DNA of 64,000 nt from Pseudovibrio japonicus (GTDB lineage Bacteria > Pseudomonadota > Alphaproteobacteria > Rhizobiales > Stappiaceae): NCBI RefSeq assembly GCF_014651595.1, contig NZ_BMXE01000003.1, forward strand, positions 248,001-312,000, read 5' to 3'. A program made the translations under genes and the position numbers. Under the pieces are notes generated by a model. That model ran no database searches. It was not told where the DNA came from and saw nothing but the letters and a program-made list of their open reading frames with translations. Positions 17,442 to 27,354 of this stretch are shown here, one piece after another (positions within the stretch are counted from its first letter, which is position 1; the number at the start of each line of letters is the position of its first letter).

Positions 17442-18329
17442 TTAGTTGGTGACATCGCGCAGACACTCTGCGAGTGCAATGAAATCATCGTTTCTTGGTG
17501 ACGTCTTGCGCCATATCAGGCCTATCCTACGGGAAGGTTGAGGCTCTGCAAACCGCAAAAGTGTTATACGCTCGTCAGCAATCTCTGTATCTGCGCAAAT
17601 TTCCGGCAGGACGGTGACGCCGTATCCGGAGGCCACCATGTGAAGGACGGTTGCGATACTGGTGGCACCCAAATTAGCTGATTGATTTTGACCGATTGAA
17701 CCACAAAAACTCAGTGTTTGATCTCTGAGACAGTGCCCCTCTTCGAGCAGCAGCAAATTCTCGCCGTGGAGGTCGGTGGCTCCCATGCGTTTGCGCTCGT
17801 CGATTTTTCGTGAACTGGATACAGCTAAAAGGAATTGATCTTCAAAGATAGGTTCTTCTTCCAAGTCCGGTTCTTCGATTGGTAACGCGGCAAGGATCAC
17901 GTCCAGACTGCCGTGTTTCAGCTCACTGACCAGTGATGCTGTGAGCGTTTCGCGCAGTTCAAGTTGCAGATCGGGGTACTGCTTGGTGAGGGCAGGCAGA
18001 AGCTTTGGCAGGATGTATGGGGCGAGTGAAGGGATGATGCCCAAACGGATTTTGCCGCTTAGTGGTAGCGCAGCATGCTCTGCATAGTCTTTCAGGTCTT
18101 GCATCTGCCTGAGGATATGGCTGGCACGTTTGGCGATTTCCTCGCCCGACGGCGTTAAACGTATCGAACGGGCGTTTCTCTCGACAAGGCTCAGGCCAAG
18201 CTCTTTCTCCAGATCGCGGATCTGCATGGACAGGGCGGGCTGTGACACGCAGACCTCGTCGGCTGCATTGCCAAAGTGCAAATGTTGCTGAACGGCGACG
18301 AAGTAGCGGAGTTGTTTGAACGTAAGCAT
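17442..18329 (-). CDS. oxyR: Hydrogen-peroxide sensor OxyR (LysR family)
   Basis: A 295-residue LysR-type activator of peroxide defence. The N-terminal helix-turn-helix (FGNAADEVCVSQPALSMQIR) is followed by the substrate-binding fold. The redox pair is present: GHC200 LRDQTLSFC209, with the eight-residue spacing of E. coli Cys199/Cys208 and the same GHCLRDQ context, so it should form the regulatory disulfide. No katG or ahpC lies next to it; a 520-bp non-coding region lies upstream. Confidence 0.92.
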   Translation of the reverse strand: MLTFKQLRYFVAVQQHLHFGNAADEVCVSQPALSMQIRDLEKELGLSLVERNARSIRLTPSGEEIAKRASHILRQMQDLKDYAEHAALPLSGKIRLGIIPSLAPYILPKLLPALTKQYPDLQLELRETLTASLVSELKHGSLDVILAALPIEEPDLEEEPIFEDQFLLAVSSSRKIDERKRMGATDLHGENLLLLEEGHCLRDQTLSFCGSIGQNQSANLGATSIATVLHMVASGYGVTVLPEICADTEIADERITLLRFAEPQPSRRIGLIWRKTSPRNDDFIALAECLRDVTN

Positions 18330-18852
18330 CTGATAAGGATAACTTATTGGAATGAGAAATTGAATGGGTGTTTTCTGATGGGGCGCTGACGCCTTTTTCT
18401 GACTTAAATGAATGCGCGTTTTGGGTGCCAGCCGGTGCCGATGGGATGCGACTCAACGGAGGTGGATTTAAGAGGTTAAAGTTATGCGATGATATTGCTG
18501 CCGTGAATGGCCAAAAATGCTGATGTGCCCACTCAAAATGTCGGGGTTGAGTTGACAAAAAGAAGGAGGGTTTTGCTTCGGTATTTCCGGGTCACTTGCC
18601 TGCCTGATGCATAAGATAGGATCGGCACATATGGATGATGATTTGTAAGTGGTTGTTGTTGCTTAGCTTTTTAACTAAATTTCGCGATGATATGCTAACT
18701 GGCAAGAATTTATTGGTTTTTTCGTTTTCGAGCATCTGTAAATCGTCTACGATTTTTTAGAAATTAATTAAAAATATATAATAGTGGGTTAGGTTTTGTT
18801 TAGGCCTGTTTCTTAGGTTTCGATCAGTTTGCGTATCCCAACGGTGTTTTAA
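18330..18852. other. Long intergenic region upstream of oxyR
   Basis: About 520 bp between the oxyR start and the DUF2336 start. The second half (18600-18850) is very AT-rich. No convincing gene, RNA element or clear inverted repeat was found. It should contain the divergent promoters. Confidence 0.4.
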
Positions 18853-19938
18853 ATGTCGTCTGACTTGGCTTCCCATATTGTTGATTTCAAATCTCTTGCG
18901 CTCGAGAAAAATATTGAGCGGCGTTCGGAACTTGCCTGTCACGTTGCACTGTTGTTTGCCCGCACCTGGGAGCGGTGCTCTGACGATCAGATTGATATCT
19001 ATGATGGGGTTATGCTCAGGCTCTCCGAAATGGTTGAGCGTCATGCGCTGAGCTATATGGCAGAGCAGCTTTCTGGTGTACGGCGGGCGCCCGAGCAGAC
19101 CGTTCGCAAGTTGGCCTTCGACGAGATTGATGTTGCCGAGCCGCTTTTGCGCAACTCGACGGTTTTGCGGGAAAGTGATCTGGTCAGCATTGCGCGGGGC
19201 AAGAGTGACGATCATCGGCTGGCGATTGCAAAGCGGGATGTGATTTCGGAGACCATCAGTCATGTGCTGGTGGACTTGGGAAATACCGAGGTGAAGCAGA
19301 CGGTTGCAGCGAATTTTGGTGCTGTGCTTGGCCAGCGCAGTGTGAACACGCTGATGGGCGAGGCAAGGGGAGATGAAGTACTCCAGCTGGCTCTTGGTCA
19401 GCGCGCTGATCTGGCGGATGCGCATATTGAGGCGCTTATCAATTTTGCAAGTGAGCAGGTTCGCAAGCAGCTCATCAAGGATGGGGCTAATGAGGCAGCT
19501 GTTAAACTGCCGAAAGCGGCCCGCATTGCAGCGAGCAAACTCTCCAATGAGTTCTGGCTGGGCCGGTACGACTTTGAGACTGGCCGTGCGCGGGTGATGG
19601 AGCTGGTGCGTCAAGGCGGGCTGAACGAGAGTGCTCTGCGCGCGTATGCGGAGGAGGACAGGTTTCCGGAAGCGGTCGCGGCGTTTGCGATGCTGGCGGG
19701 GATCGGCCATTCAGAAGCGCAGCATTGGTCCGTGCGCAATGACACTGAACCCTTCCTTGTGGTGTGCCGTGCCTCCGGCTTTGGCATGATGACTATTCAG
19801 GCTCTGTTGAAGATTGGGCCGTGGCGCTATCGTCTTTCCAACTCACAGCGGCAATCTGCTCTGAAGGCTTATCAGGAGCTGGACCAGAAAGAGGCCTACA
19901 AGCAGTTTATTACCTGGAAAGAGCAATGGATGACGTAA
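18853..19938 (+). CDS. DUF2336 domain protein
   Basis: A 361-residue, mainly helical, soluble protein matching the DUF2336 family common in Alphaproteobacteria. It has short HEAT-like repeats, e.g. VRKLAFDEIDVAEPLLRNSTVLRESDL then a second block IAKRDVISETISHVLV, and a C-terminal region with ALLKIGPWRYRLS. No catalytic motif, signal peptide or membrane segment is visible. Function is unknown. It is a single-gene unit closed by a terminator. Confidence 0.8.
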   Translation: MSSDLASHIVDFKSLALEKNIERRSELACHVALLFARTWERCSDDQIDIYDGVMLRLSEMVERHALSYMAEQLSGVRRAPEQTVRKLAFDEIDVAEPLLRNSTVLRESDLVSIARGKSDDHRLAIAKRDVISETISHVLVDLGNTEVKQTVAANFGAVLGQRSVNTLMGEARGDEVLQLALGQRADLADAHIEALINFASEQVRKQLIKDGANEAAVKLPKAARIAASKLSNEFWLGRYDFETGRARVMELVRQGGLNESALRAYAEEDRFPEAVAAFAMLAGIGHSEAQHWSVRNDTEPFLVVCRASGFGMMTIQALLKIGPWRYRLSNSQRQSALKAYQELDQKEAYKQFITWKEQWMT

Positions 19939-19966
19939 GCCATCCTAAATTTTATAAGCTTTTTGA

Positions 19967-19993
19967 GGGTCGTGTCTGCGGCCCTTTTTTTTT
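19967..19993 (+). terminator. Rho-independent terminator after DUF2336 gene
   Basis: Stem GGGTCG / CGGCCC (one G-T pair) around TGTCTG, then nine T residues. Confidence 0.85.
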
Positions 19994-20092
19994 GCGTTTT
20001 CTTTTATTGCCTAAGTTGAACTTTTATAAGAAATCAATTTTAGGTTTTGTTGGGTTTACTCCGGTTTGATTGGGTTTTTAATCAAAGCTGGA

Positions 20093-20335
20093 ATGATGCA
20101 ACCGAGAAAAGTCAAAAAGGTTTCCGTCGAGAGCCCCAGTGCGGACCGTTTTCTGAACGTCCTCATCTCAGTTCTCATGCTGTTTGTTTTTGTTGGCATG
20201 GGGCTGCTGCTGCATATCAGTTTGTTGAGTGCGCAAGTACATGAGACAGAGGCTCACGTTGCCCAAGAGCCATGGTCGTTGCCTGAGGACACGCGAGATG
20301 GGCGTGTAGATTTGCGTGCCGAAAGGCGGCTGTGA
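20093..20335 (+). CDS. Small single-pass membrane protein, unknown function
   Basis: About 80 residues: a basic start (MMQPRKVKKV), one hydrophobic helix (about residues 22-45, LNVLISVLMLFVFVGMGLLL) and a polar acidic tail. The charge pattern predicts an inner-membrane anchor with the tail in the periplasm. I do not recognise a family. In-frame starts at 20066 and 20096 are alternatives. Called on its coherent membrane-protein composition. Confidence 0.45.
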   Translation: MMQPRKVKKVSVESPSADRFLNVLISVLMLFVFVGMGLLLHISLLSAQVHETEAHVAQEPWSLPEDTRDGRVDLRAERRL

Positions 20336-20604
20336 AGCGTGTTATAGAGGCTTCCAGAACCCTGAGTTGCTCTGACACACAGAAAAAGATCAAGACAAGT
20401 GCTGTTTACGTTTCATTATGAGTTCGGAACGGAAAGTTCGACGAAGGCCTAAGTGACGGAATTCTAAGCATTTTTGCATTTCGTGTTGCTGCGGACCGTC
20501 TGAGTTGAATTTTAATCATTCAATTTCCAAGGAAAACTCAGAAAAACTATTCCCTATTTGGTGCGAGAAGGGAACGTACGTCCTTGTCATTCAGCTATTG
20601 TACG
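20336..20604. other. Intergenic region upstream of the methionine operon
   Basis: About 270 bp, AT-rich toward the 3' end, between the small membrane protein and the SahR-type operator. No gene recognised. Confidence 0.4.
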
Positions 20605-20622
20605 TATAAAGATATCTTTATA
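20605..20622. promoter_or_regulatory. Perfect 18-bp palindrome, likely operator of the SahR-type regulator
   Basis: TATAAAGATATCTTTATA is a perfect palindrome 20 bp before the ATG of the ArsR-methyltransferase regulator. ArsR-family dimers bind such sites, and its place over the probable promoter fits autoregulation and repression of the regulator-metF-metH operon. No second copy was noticed in front of metF or metH. Confidence 0.65.
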
Positions 20623-20642
20623 TCACATTATTAGATTAGCTG

Positions 20643-21686
20643 ATGGCGGTAATAGGCTTGATAGTCAGAGTGAACAATGAACTGGAAGGGAAGCTCCCTG
20701 TAGAGGACTTGGTAGGGTGCTTGCGTGCCTGTGGTGAGACAACGCGTATTCGTTTGCTGGCCTTGCTTGTGCTTGGCGAGCTGACGGTGAAGGATCTCAC
20801 AGTTATTCTCGGGCAGAGCCAACCGCGGATTTCGCGTCATCTCAAGCTTCTGTGCGAAGCCGGGGTGATCAAGCGTTATCCGGAAGGAGCGTGGGTTTAT
20901 TACCGTCTTGGTGAAGGCGGCCCGGCAGAGTTGGCGCGGCGTATTGTTTCGCAAAGCCAGCAGAATGATCCGGTGCTTGCTGCAGACCATGAACGTCTGG
21001 TGTCATTACGGCGTGCGAAGGCAGAGGAGGCGGCGGCCTTTTTTGCAGCGCGTGCGAATAATTGGGACAAAGAGCGTAGTCTTCATGTCCCCGAGGTCGC
21101 TGTCGAGGGTGCTATGCGCGCCCTTGTTGGGCCCAAGTCCTTTGATACCTTGGTGGACCTTGGAACCGGAACCGGCCGTTTGCTGGAATTGTTCAGCGAG
21201 CAGTATGAACGTGGCATCGGTATTGATGCCAGCCAGAACATGCTTTCTGTAGCGCGGGCTAATCTGGACCGTGCAGGCTTGCAGAAGGCGCAGGTGCGTC
21301 AGGGCGATATCTATGCGTTGCCGATTGCACCAGACACAGCTGATCTGACTGTGGTTCATCAGGTTCTTCATTATCTGGAAGAACCTGGACGAGCGATTTT
21401 GGAAGCTGCCCGTACATTACGGCCGGGTGGTCGCCTGTTACTCGTTGATTTTGCTCCTCACGAACTGGAGTTCCTGCGGGAAAAGCATGCGCATCGGCGC
21501 CTTGGTTTTGCTCAGGAGCAGGTTCGCAATTGGCTTGCAGAAGCTGATCTGGAGCTTGTTTCCACGAAAGATCTTACCCCGGGCGCGGGGGAAAAAGACA
21601 AACTAACTGTTACCCTTTGGCTCGCTCAGGACCGTCGGGTTATCACCGACCTGCCTGTAGCGGATCCGACCAAGGAGCTTGCTTAG
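20643..21686 (+). CDS. sahR: SahR-type regulator: ArsR winged helix fused to SAM-methyltransferase-like domain
   Basis: A 347-residue two-domain regulator. Residues about 18-90 form an ArsR helix-turn-helix (TRIRLLALLVLGELTVKDL, then SQPRISRHLKLLCEAGV). Residues about 150-290 form a Rossmann methyltransferase-like domain (LVDLGTGTGRLLELF, IGIDASQNMLSVAR, then DLTVVHQVLHYLEEP). This fusion is the architecture of SahR, described in Proteobacteria as a repressor of SAM-cycle genes released by S-adenosylhomocysteine. Location 2 bp upstream of metF, with metH next, strongly supports that role. The ATG has no clear ribosome site; a GTG nine codons in is an alternative. Confidence 0.85.
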   Translation: MAVIGLIVRVNNELEGKLPVEDLVGCLRACGETTRIRLLALLVLGELTVKDLTVILGQSQPRISRHLKLLCEAGVIKRYPEGAWVYYRLGEGGPAELARRIVSQSQQNDPVLAADHERLVSLRRAKAEEAAAFFAARANNWDKERSLHVPEVAVEGAMRALVGPKSFDTLVDLGTGTGRLLELFSEQYERGIGIDASQNMLSVARANLDRAGLQKAQVRQGDIYALPIAPDTADLTVVHQVLHYLEEPGRAILEAARTLRPGGRLLLVDFAPHELEFLREKHAHRRLGFAQEQVRNWLAEADLELVSTKDLTPGAGEKDKLTVTLWLAQDRRVITDLPVADPTKELA

Positions 21687-21688
21687 CT

Positions 21689-22609
21689 ATGAGCGAACAT
21701 AGTATCGACCGCCGTTTCAGGCTCAATGGAGCCTCTGACATCTCCGTTTCCTTCGAGTTCTTTCCTCCGAAGAGCGAGAAGATGGAGCAACAGCTTTGGT
21801 CGTCAGTCAAACGGCTCGAACCACTGGCTCCAAGCTTTGTTTCCGTCACTTATGGTGCTGGCGGATCGACCCGTGAACGTACTCACTCTACGGTTTCCCG
21901 TATTGTGAATGAGACAACTCTAAAGCCCGCTGCACACCTGACTTGTGTGGACGCCACCAAGGAAGAGGTGAATGAGGTCATTCGCTCTTACTGGGATGCT
22001 GGCGTTCGGCATATTGTAGCGCTGCGTGGTGATCCTGCGGGAGGGGTTGGAGAGACTTACATACCCCATGATGGTGGATACCAGTCAACGGCGGATTTGG
22101 TGGCGTCCATTCGTTCCATCGGAGACTTTGAAGTTTCTGTTGCGGCTTATCCAGAAAAGCATCCGGAATCCCCAAGCTGGTCAACTGAACTGGATGTGCT
22201 CAAGGCGAAAGTGGATGCGGGGGCGACCCGTGCGATCACGCAGTTCTTCTTCGATAATGATCACTACTTCCGCTATGTGGACCGGGTTCGGGCTGCTGGT
22301 ATCAACATCCCGATCATTCCGGGCATTGTGCCTGTTACCAGCTTCAAGGGCATTTCCGGATTTGCCTGCAAGACGGGTGCCTCTGTTCCCGGTTGGCTGG
22401 CGCACCGGTTCGATGGTCTGGATGATGACCCTCGCACCCGCGAACTGGTTGCTGCGGCGGTGGCAGCGGAGCAGGTGATGAGCCTTGCGGATGATGGTGT
22501 TGAGGACTTCCATTTTTACACCATGAACAAAGCGGATCTTGTTTACGCAATCTGCCACATGCTCGGTCTTCGCGGAAAACAGGATGCAAAAGCATCTGTT
22601 GCTGCCTGA
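21689..22609 (+). CDS. metF: Methylenetetrahydrofolate reductase
   Basis: Flavoenzyme that reduces 5,10-methylene-THF to 5-methyl-THF, the methyl donor for methionine synthase encoded next. The 306-residue protein shows the MetF landmarks VSFEFFPPKSEKME near the N-terminus, VTYGAGGSTRERT, HLTCVDATKEEV, HIVALRGDPAGG and AITQFFFDNDHYFRYVDR. The start at 21689 follows AAGGAG (inside the end of the regulator gene) by 11 nt and gives the normal family length; an in-frame ATG 24 codons upstream overlaps the regulator and is unlikely. Part of a sahR-metF-metH operon. Confidence 0.95.
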   Translation: MSEHSIDRRFRLNGASDISVSFEFFPPKSEKMEQQLWSSVKRLEPLAPSFVSVTYGAGGSTRERTHSTVSRIVNETTLKPAAHLTCVDATKEEVNEVIRSYWDAGVRHIVALRGDPAGGVGETYIPHDGGYQSTADLVASIRSIGDFEVSVAAYPEKHPESPSWSTELDVLKAKVDAGATRAITQFFFDNDHYFRYVDRVRAAGINIPIIPGIVPVTSFKGISGFACKTGASVPGWLAHRFDGLDDDPRTRELVAAAVAAEQVMSLADDGVEDFHFYTMNKADLVYAICHMLGLRGKQDAKASVAA

Positions 22610-22640
22610 AACCACTCCACACCTACACAGACACCTTAAA

Positions 22641-22666
22641 CGGGTTGCGACCCAAGTCGTGACCCG
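22641..22666 (+). other. Hairpin between metF and metH
   Basis: An 11-bp stem with two G-T pairs (arms CGGGTTGCGAC and GTCGTGACCCG) and a CCAA loop in the 90-bp gap between metF and metH. No T run follows, so it is not a standard terminator. It could protect a processed mRNA end or modulate metH translation. It does not match SAM-II, SAH or cobalamin riboswitch consensus as I know them. Confidence 0.6.
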
Positions 22667-22699
22667 GACAAAGTAAAGTATTAGAAAAGATCGGATCCC

Positions 22700-25600
22700 A
22701 TGAGTTTGCAGGTGAAAAAGACCGGTTCGGACATTTTTGCAGCCCTAGAAGCAGCGGCCAAGGAGCGTATCCTTGTTCTTGATGGCGCCATGGGAACTAT
22801 GATCCAGAATCTTAAGCTCGATGAAGCTCAGTTCAGAGGCGAGCGATTCAAGGACTGGAAACAGGACCTGAAAGGGAACAATGACCTTTTGATCCTGACC
22901 CAGCCGGATGATATTCGCGATATTCACCTTCAGTACCTGAAGGCGGGTGCGGATATTATCGAGACCAATACGTTTTCCTCCACCTCCATCGCGCAGGCTG
23001 ATTACGGGATGGAGAGCATTGTCTATGAGCTGAACAGGGACGGCGCGCGTCTTTGTTGTGAGGCTGTGGAACAGATGAAGGCGATTGATCCTTCGCGCCG
23101 CCGTTTTGTGGCTGGTGGGCTTGGACCAACCAACCGGACAGCCTCCATTTCTCCGGATGTGAACAATCCGGGCTTTCGTGCCGTCTCTTTTGATGAGCTG
23201 AAGGATGCCTATGCTGAAGCCACGCGCGGTCTGGTTGATGGTGGGTGTGACCTGATCCTTGTTGAGACGATCTTCGATACGCTGAACGCAAAAGCGGCTT
23301 TGTTCGCAATTGATGAGGTGTTTGAGGAGAAGGGGATCAAGCTGCCGGTGATGATCTCCGGTACGATCACCGACTTGTCCGGACGTACGCTTACCGGTCA
23401 GACGCCGGAAGCGTTCTGGAACTCTGTTCGCCATGCTCAGCCGTTTACCATTGGTTTGAACTGTGCACTGGGCGCAAAGGAAATGCGCGCTCATATTGAC
23501 GAGATTTCCCGTATTGCTGAAACGCTTGTCTGTGCCTATCCAAACGCTGGTCTGCCAAACGAGTTTGGCGAGTATGACGAGAGCCCGGAATACATGGCCG
23601 GGTTGTTGAAAGAGTTTGCAGAATCCGGCCTTGTGAACGTGGTTGGCGGGTGTTGCGGTACGACGCCAGACCATATCAAAGCGATTGCAGATGCGGTTGA
23701 AGGATTGCCACCGCGTTCTCTGCCGGAAGTTCCGCGCCTGATGCGCCTGTCTGGTCTTGAGCCGTTTACCTTCACCAAGGACGTGAACTTTGTGAATGTG
23801 GGTGAACGGACCAACGTGACCGGTTCTGCGCGCTTCCGTAAGCTCATCAAAAATGACGATTACGATGCAGCGCTGGAGGTGGCCCGCTCTCAGGTAGAGA
23901 ACGGTGCCCAGATCATTGATATCAACATGGACGAGGGGCTTCTGGAAAGTGAAGAAGCCATGGTCACCTTCCTGAACCTGATTGCGGCAGAGCCGGATAT
24001 TGCGAAGGTTCCTGTGATGATCGACAGTTCCAAGTGGACTGTCATCGAGGCTGGTCTGAAGTGCGTTCAGGGTAAGGCGGTGGTGAACTCCATCTCCCTG
24101 AAAGAGGGCGAAGAGAGCTTTATCGAGCATGCCAAGCTGGTTCGCCGGTATGGAGCTGCGGTTGTTGTGATGGCGTTTGATGAAACCGGTCAGGCGGATA
24201 CACAGCAGCGCAAGACCGAGATTTGTAAACGCTCCTACGACATTCTGGTCGATAAGGTTGGTTTCCCGCCTGAAGATATCATCTTCGATCCGAACATCTT
24301 TGCAGTGGCAACGGGTATTGAAGAGCACGACAATTACGGCGTGGACTTCATCGAGGCGACACGCTGGATTTCTCAGAACCTTCCTCATGCGCACATCTCT
24401 GGCGGTGTTTCGAACCTGTCGTTCTCCTTCCGCGGAAACGAGCCCGTGCGTGAGGCGATGCACTCTGTGTTCCTGTACCACGCCATTCAGGCGGGCCTGG
24501 ACATGGGTATCGTGAACGCCGGTCAGCTGGCGCTTTATGATGATTTGCCGGAAGAACTGCGTGAGCTTTGTGAAGATGTGGTGCTGAACCGGCGCTCTGA
24601 CTCCACTGATCGGCTGCTTGATGCTGCTGATAAGTTCAAAGGTCCTGGCGGTAAGAAGCGTGAGATTGATCTGAGCTGGCGTGAGCAAAGCTTTGAAAAG
24701 CGTCTGGAGTATTCTCTGGTTCACGGCATCGGTGACTTCATCATTGAGGACACCGAAGAAGCACGCCAGAATTTTGAGCGTCCGCTACACGTGATTGAAG
24801 GTCCGCTGATGGACGGCATGAACGTGGTGGGTGACCTGTTCGGTGCTGGTAAGATGTTCCTTCCGCAGGTGGTGAAGTCTGCCCGTGTGATGAAGGCGGC
24901 TGTTGCATATCTGTTGCCGTACCTTGAAGAGGAAAAACGGCGCAGCGGGCTGGATCAAAACTCCTCCAACGGTAAGATCCTGATGGCGACCGTGAAGGGC
25001 GACGTGCACGATATCGGCAAGAACATTGTGGGCGTTGTTTTGCAGTGTAACAACTTCGAGGTGATCGACCTTGGGGTGATGGTGCCGACCGCGAAGATCA
25101 TCGAGGAAGCGAAAGCGCAGAAGGTAGACATGATCGGCTTGTCCGGCCTGATCACGCCGTCGCTGGATGAAATGTGCCATGTGGCTGCCGAGATGGAACG
25201 CGAGGGGCTTGATATTCCTCTGCTGATTGGCGGGGCGACGACGTCTCGTATTCATACGGCGGTTAAGATCCACCCGAATTATGCCAAGGGACAGGCGATT
25301 TATGTCACCGATGCAGGTCGTGCGGTGGGTGTTGCGTCTCGTTTGATGTCAGAGCGTGGACGTGAAGAAATCTATGAGAATACGCGCGTTGAATATCTGG
25401 ACGTGGCTGCCAAACATGCTGCTGCTCAAAAGAAGAAGGTGCGTTCGACCATAGCAAGTGCGCGGGCGAACGGGTTTAATCCAAGCTTTGACGATTATAA
25501 GCCAACAAAGCCTACGTTCCTTGGAACCAAGTGCTTCACGAATTTCCCTGTGGCCAAGCTGGTTGATTATATTGACTGGACTCCATTCTTTGCGACGTGG

Positions 25601-26446
25601 GAGTTGAAAGGAACATTCCCGGCGGTGCTCGAAGATGACCGGTATGGCCCTGCGGCGCAGGCGCTTTACAACGATGCGCAGCAGATGCTCAAGGAAATCG
25701 TTGAGGGTGAGCTGCTGAAGGCGAGTGCGGTGATCGGCTTCTGGCCTTGCGGGCGCGATGGTGATGATCTGGTGCTTTACACGGATGACAGCCGTAGCGA
25801 AGAACTGACGCGCCTTTATACGCTTCGTCAGCAAATGGACCGGACTTCATCCAAGCGGCACAACGTGGCGCTCGCGGATTTCATTGCTCCTATCGAGAGC
25901 GGTGTGCCTGACTATATTGGTGGCTTTGCGGTTACCGCTGGTATCGGTGAAGAGGCGTTGGTCAAACGCTATGAGGATGCGGGTGATGACTACAACAAGA
26001 TCCTCAGTCAGGCCCTTGCAGACCGTTTGGCGGAGGCCTTTGCTGAGTGTATGCACCATCTGGTTCGTACTGATTTCTGGGGCTACGCTCCGGATGAGGC
26101 ATTGACCAGAGAGGAGCTGATTGCAGAGCGCTATGACGGCATTCGTCCTGCTCCGGGGTATCCGGCCCAGCCAGATCACACCGAGAAGGGCACCCTTTGG
26201 GATCTGCTTGATGCGGAAAAGCAGGCCGGTATTGAGCTGACAGACAGTTATGCGATGTGGCCGGGGTCTGCCGTGTCCGGGCTCTACTTCTCACACCCGG
26301 AGAGCTATTATTTTGGTGTGGGCAAGATTGAGCGTGATCAGGTGCAAGATTATGCCAAGCGTAAGGGCTGGGACCTTGAGCTTGCAGAACGTTGGCTAGC
26401 GCCAATCCTGAACTATGACCCTAAACCTCGGCAAGCTGCCGAGTAA
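22700..26446 (+). CDS. metH: Cobalamin-dependent methionine synthase MetH
   Basis: Transfers methyl from 5-methyl-THF to homocysteine through cobalamin. At 1248 residues it has all four modules: homocysteine domain with zinc ligands Cys255 (GLNCALGA) and Cys318-Cys319 ([10 protein letters not shown]); pterin domain ([13 protein letters not shown], then [12 protein letters not shown]); cobalamin domain with the lower-ligand motif D768-V-H770-DIGKN; and the SAM reactivation domain with [12 protein letters not shown] near the C-terminus. The gene depends on B12, whose uptake may be served by the riboswitch-controlled CbiM-like gene 17 kb upstream. Only a weak ribosome site precedes the ATG. Confidence 0.97.
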   Translation: MSLQVKKTGSDIFAALEAAAKERILVLDGAMGTMIQNLKLDEAQFRGERFKDWKQDLKGNNDLLILTQPDDIRDIHLQYLKAGADIIETNTFSSTSIAQADYGMESIVYELNRDGARLCCEAVEQMKAIDPSRRRFVAGGLGPTNRTASISPDVNNPGFRAVSFDELKDAYAEATRGLVDGGCDLILVETIFDTLNAKAALFAIDEVFEEKGIKLPVMISGTITDLSGRTLTGQTPEAFWNSVRHAQPFTIGLNCALGAKEMRAHIDEISRIAETLVCAYPNAGLPNEFGEYDESPEYMAGLLKEFAESGLVNVVGGCCGTTPDHIKAIADAVEGLPPRSLPEVPRLMRLSGLEPFTFTKDVNFVNVGERTNVTGSARFRKLIKNDDYDAALEVARSQVENGAQIIDINMDEGLLESEEAMVTFLNLIAAEPDIAKVPVMIDSSKWTVIEAGLKCVQGKAVVNSISLKEGEESFIEHAKLVRRYGAAVVVMAFDETGQADTQQRKTEICKRSYDILVDKVGFPPEDIIFDPNIFAVATGIEEHDNYGVDFIEATRWISQNLPHAHISGGVSNLSFSFRGNEPVREAMHSVFLYHAIQAGLDMGIVNAGQLALYDDLPEELRELCEDVVLNRRSDSTDRLLDAADKFKGPGGKKREIDLSWREQSFEKRLEYSLVHGIGDFIIEDTEEARQNFERPLHVIEGPLMDGMNVVGDLFGAGKMFLPQVVKSARVMKAAVAYLLPYLEEEKRRSGLDQNSSNGKILMATVKGDVHDIGKNIVGVVLQCNNFEVIDLGVMVPTAKIIEEAKAQKVDMIGLSGLITPSLDEMCHVAAEMEREGLDIPLLIGGATTSRIHTAVKIHPNYAKGQAIYVTDAGRAVGVASRLMSERGREEIYENTRVEYLDVAAKHAAAQKKKVRSTIASARANGFNPSFDDYKPTKPTFLGTKCFTNFPVAKLVDYIDWTPFFATWELKGTFPAVLEDDRYGPAAQALYNDAQQMLKEIVEGELLKASAVIGFWPCGRDGDDLVLYTDDSRSEELTRLYTLRQQMDRTSSKRHNVALADFIAPIESGVPDYIGGFAVTAGIGEEALVKRYEDAGDDYNKILSQALADRLAEAFAECMHHLVRTDFWGYAPDEALTREELIAERYDGIRPAPGYPAQPDHTEKGTLWDLLDAEKQAGIELTDSYAMWPGSAVSGLYFSHPESYYFGVGKIERDQVQDYAKRKGWDLELAERWLAPILNYDPKPRQAAE

Positions 26447-26470
26447 CTGGCTGACACATTGACAATAATC

Positions 26471-26502
26471 AGGGCTGCGGAGGATTTCGCAGCCCTTTTT
26501 TA
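26471..26502 (+). terminator. Rho-independent terminator after metH
   Basis: Perfect 9-bp stem AGGGCTGCG / CGCAGCCCT followed by six T residues; ends the methionine operon. Confidence 0.92.
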
Positions 26503-26630
26503 TTGCTGGGATTGTCGTTAAAGCGTGCAAAGACTGTTTCCAATTTATGGCCTAATCATTCGCTGATCTTCGATTATGTATGTTCATGAGAAGACAATCA
26601 GCTCCTGGACAGGGGCTCAGGAGATGACCG

Positions 26631-27227
26631 ATGAAAAAGACAATTTTGAAGATCCATAGCTCAGCTGCGACCTCGACCTCTGTGACCCGCCAGCTTGCCG
26701 ATGAGCTTGCCGCCAAGATCTCCAATGACGGCGACACCGTTGTTGAGCGTGATCTGAACACACCGATTTCGTTTATCAATGAAGCTTGGATTGGTGCTGC
26801 ATATACGCCAGCAGAGCAGCGCAGTGAGGAGCAGAAAGAAGGACTTTCTCTGTCTGATACGCTCATTGCTGAACTAAAAGCAGCCGATGTGCTGGTTATT
26901 GGCGCACCAATTTACAACTTCTCTGTGCCTGCCGTTTTGAAGGCTTGGGTTGACCAGATTGCGCGTGTGGGTGTGACCTTCAACTACACAGAATACGGCC
27001 CGGAAGGCATGCTGAAGGGCAAGAAGGCTTATATCGTTGCAGCAGCAGGCGGTGTGCCAGTTGGCTCTCAGGCAGACTTTGCAGTGCCTTACCTCAAGCA
27101 GGTGCTCGGTTTTGTTGGCGTAACTGATGTGGAAGTTATTGCAGCAGAGGGTGTTGCTGTTGACCGCGATGGTGCAATTGCACAGGCGCAGAACACAATG
27201 GCTGGATTGACCGCTGTGGCTGCCTAA
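26631..27227 (+). CDS. azoR: FMN-dependent NADH-azoreductase
   Basis: A 198-residue flavodoxin-fold quinone/azo reductase. AzoR landmarks: start MKKTILKIHSSAATSTSVTR (the phosphate loop of FMN), GAPIYNFSVPAVLKAWVDQI, GVTFNYTEYGPEG and AAAGGVPVGSQADF. It reduces azo dyes and quinones with NAD(P)H; the physiological role is usually handling of quinone or thiol stress. AGGAGA lies 8 nt before the ATG. It forms a single-gene unit between two terminators. Confidence 0.92.
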   Translation: MKKTILKIHSSAATSTSVTRQLADELAAKISNDGDTVVERDLNTPISFINEAWIGAAYTPAEQRSEEQKEGLSLSDTLIAELKAADVLVIGAPIYNFSVPAVLKAWVDQIARVGVTFNYTEYGPEGMLKGKKAYIVAAAGGVPVGSQADFAVPYLKQVLGFVGVTDVEVIAAEGVAVDRDGAIAQAQNTMAGLTAVAA

Positions 27228-27258
27228 TTGCCCGCATAAGCCAATGTCTCATCTGGAG

Positions 27259-27289
27259 CCCACCTTGGAAACAAGGTGGGTTTCTTTTT
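27259..27289 (+). terminator. Rho-independent terminator after azoR
   Basis: Perfect 8-bp stem CCCACCTT / AAGGTGGG around GGAAAC, then TTTCTTTTT. Confidence 0.9.
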
Positions 27290-27354
27290 GCGTCTTCTGA
27301 TGGTGTGCCTTCTTTTTTGTTATTTGAAGGACTTGGTTAGCATGGGGGAGGGGA

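Noticed and set aside
17959-18558. 199-codon minus-strand frame overlapping the oxyR 5' part
   Set aside because: Overlaps the OxyR helix-turn-helix in another frame; no family resemblance.
18757-19710. 317-codon open frame opposite the DUF2336 gene
   Set aside because: Antisense shadow without any domain signature; the plus-strand protein fits a known family.
22622-22699. SAM-II or SAH riboswitch before metH
   Set aside because: The conserved cores of those riboswitches are not present; only a simple hairpin is seen.
22745-24724. 659-codon open frame on the minus strand opposite metH
   Set aside because: Antisense shadow of metH; no recognisable motif, unusual composition and no ribosome site.
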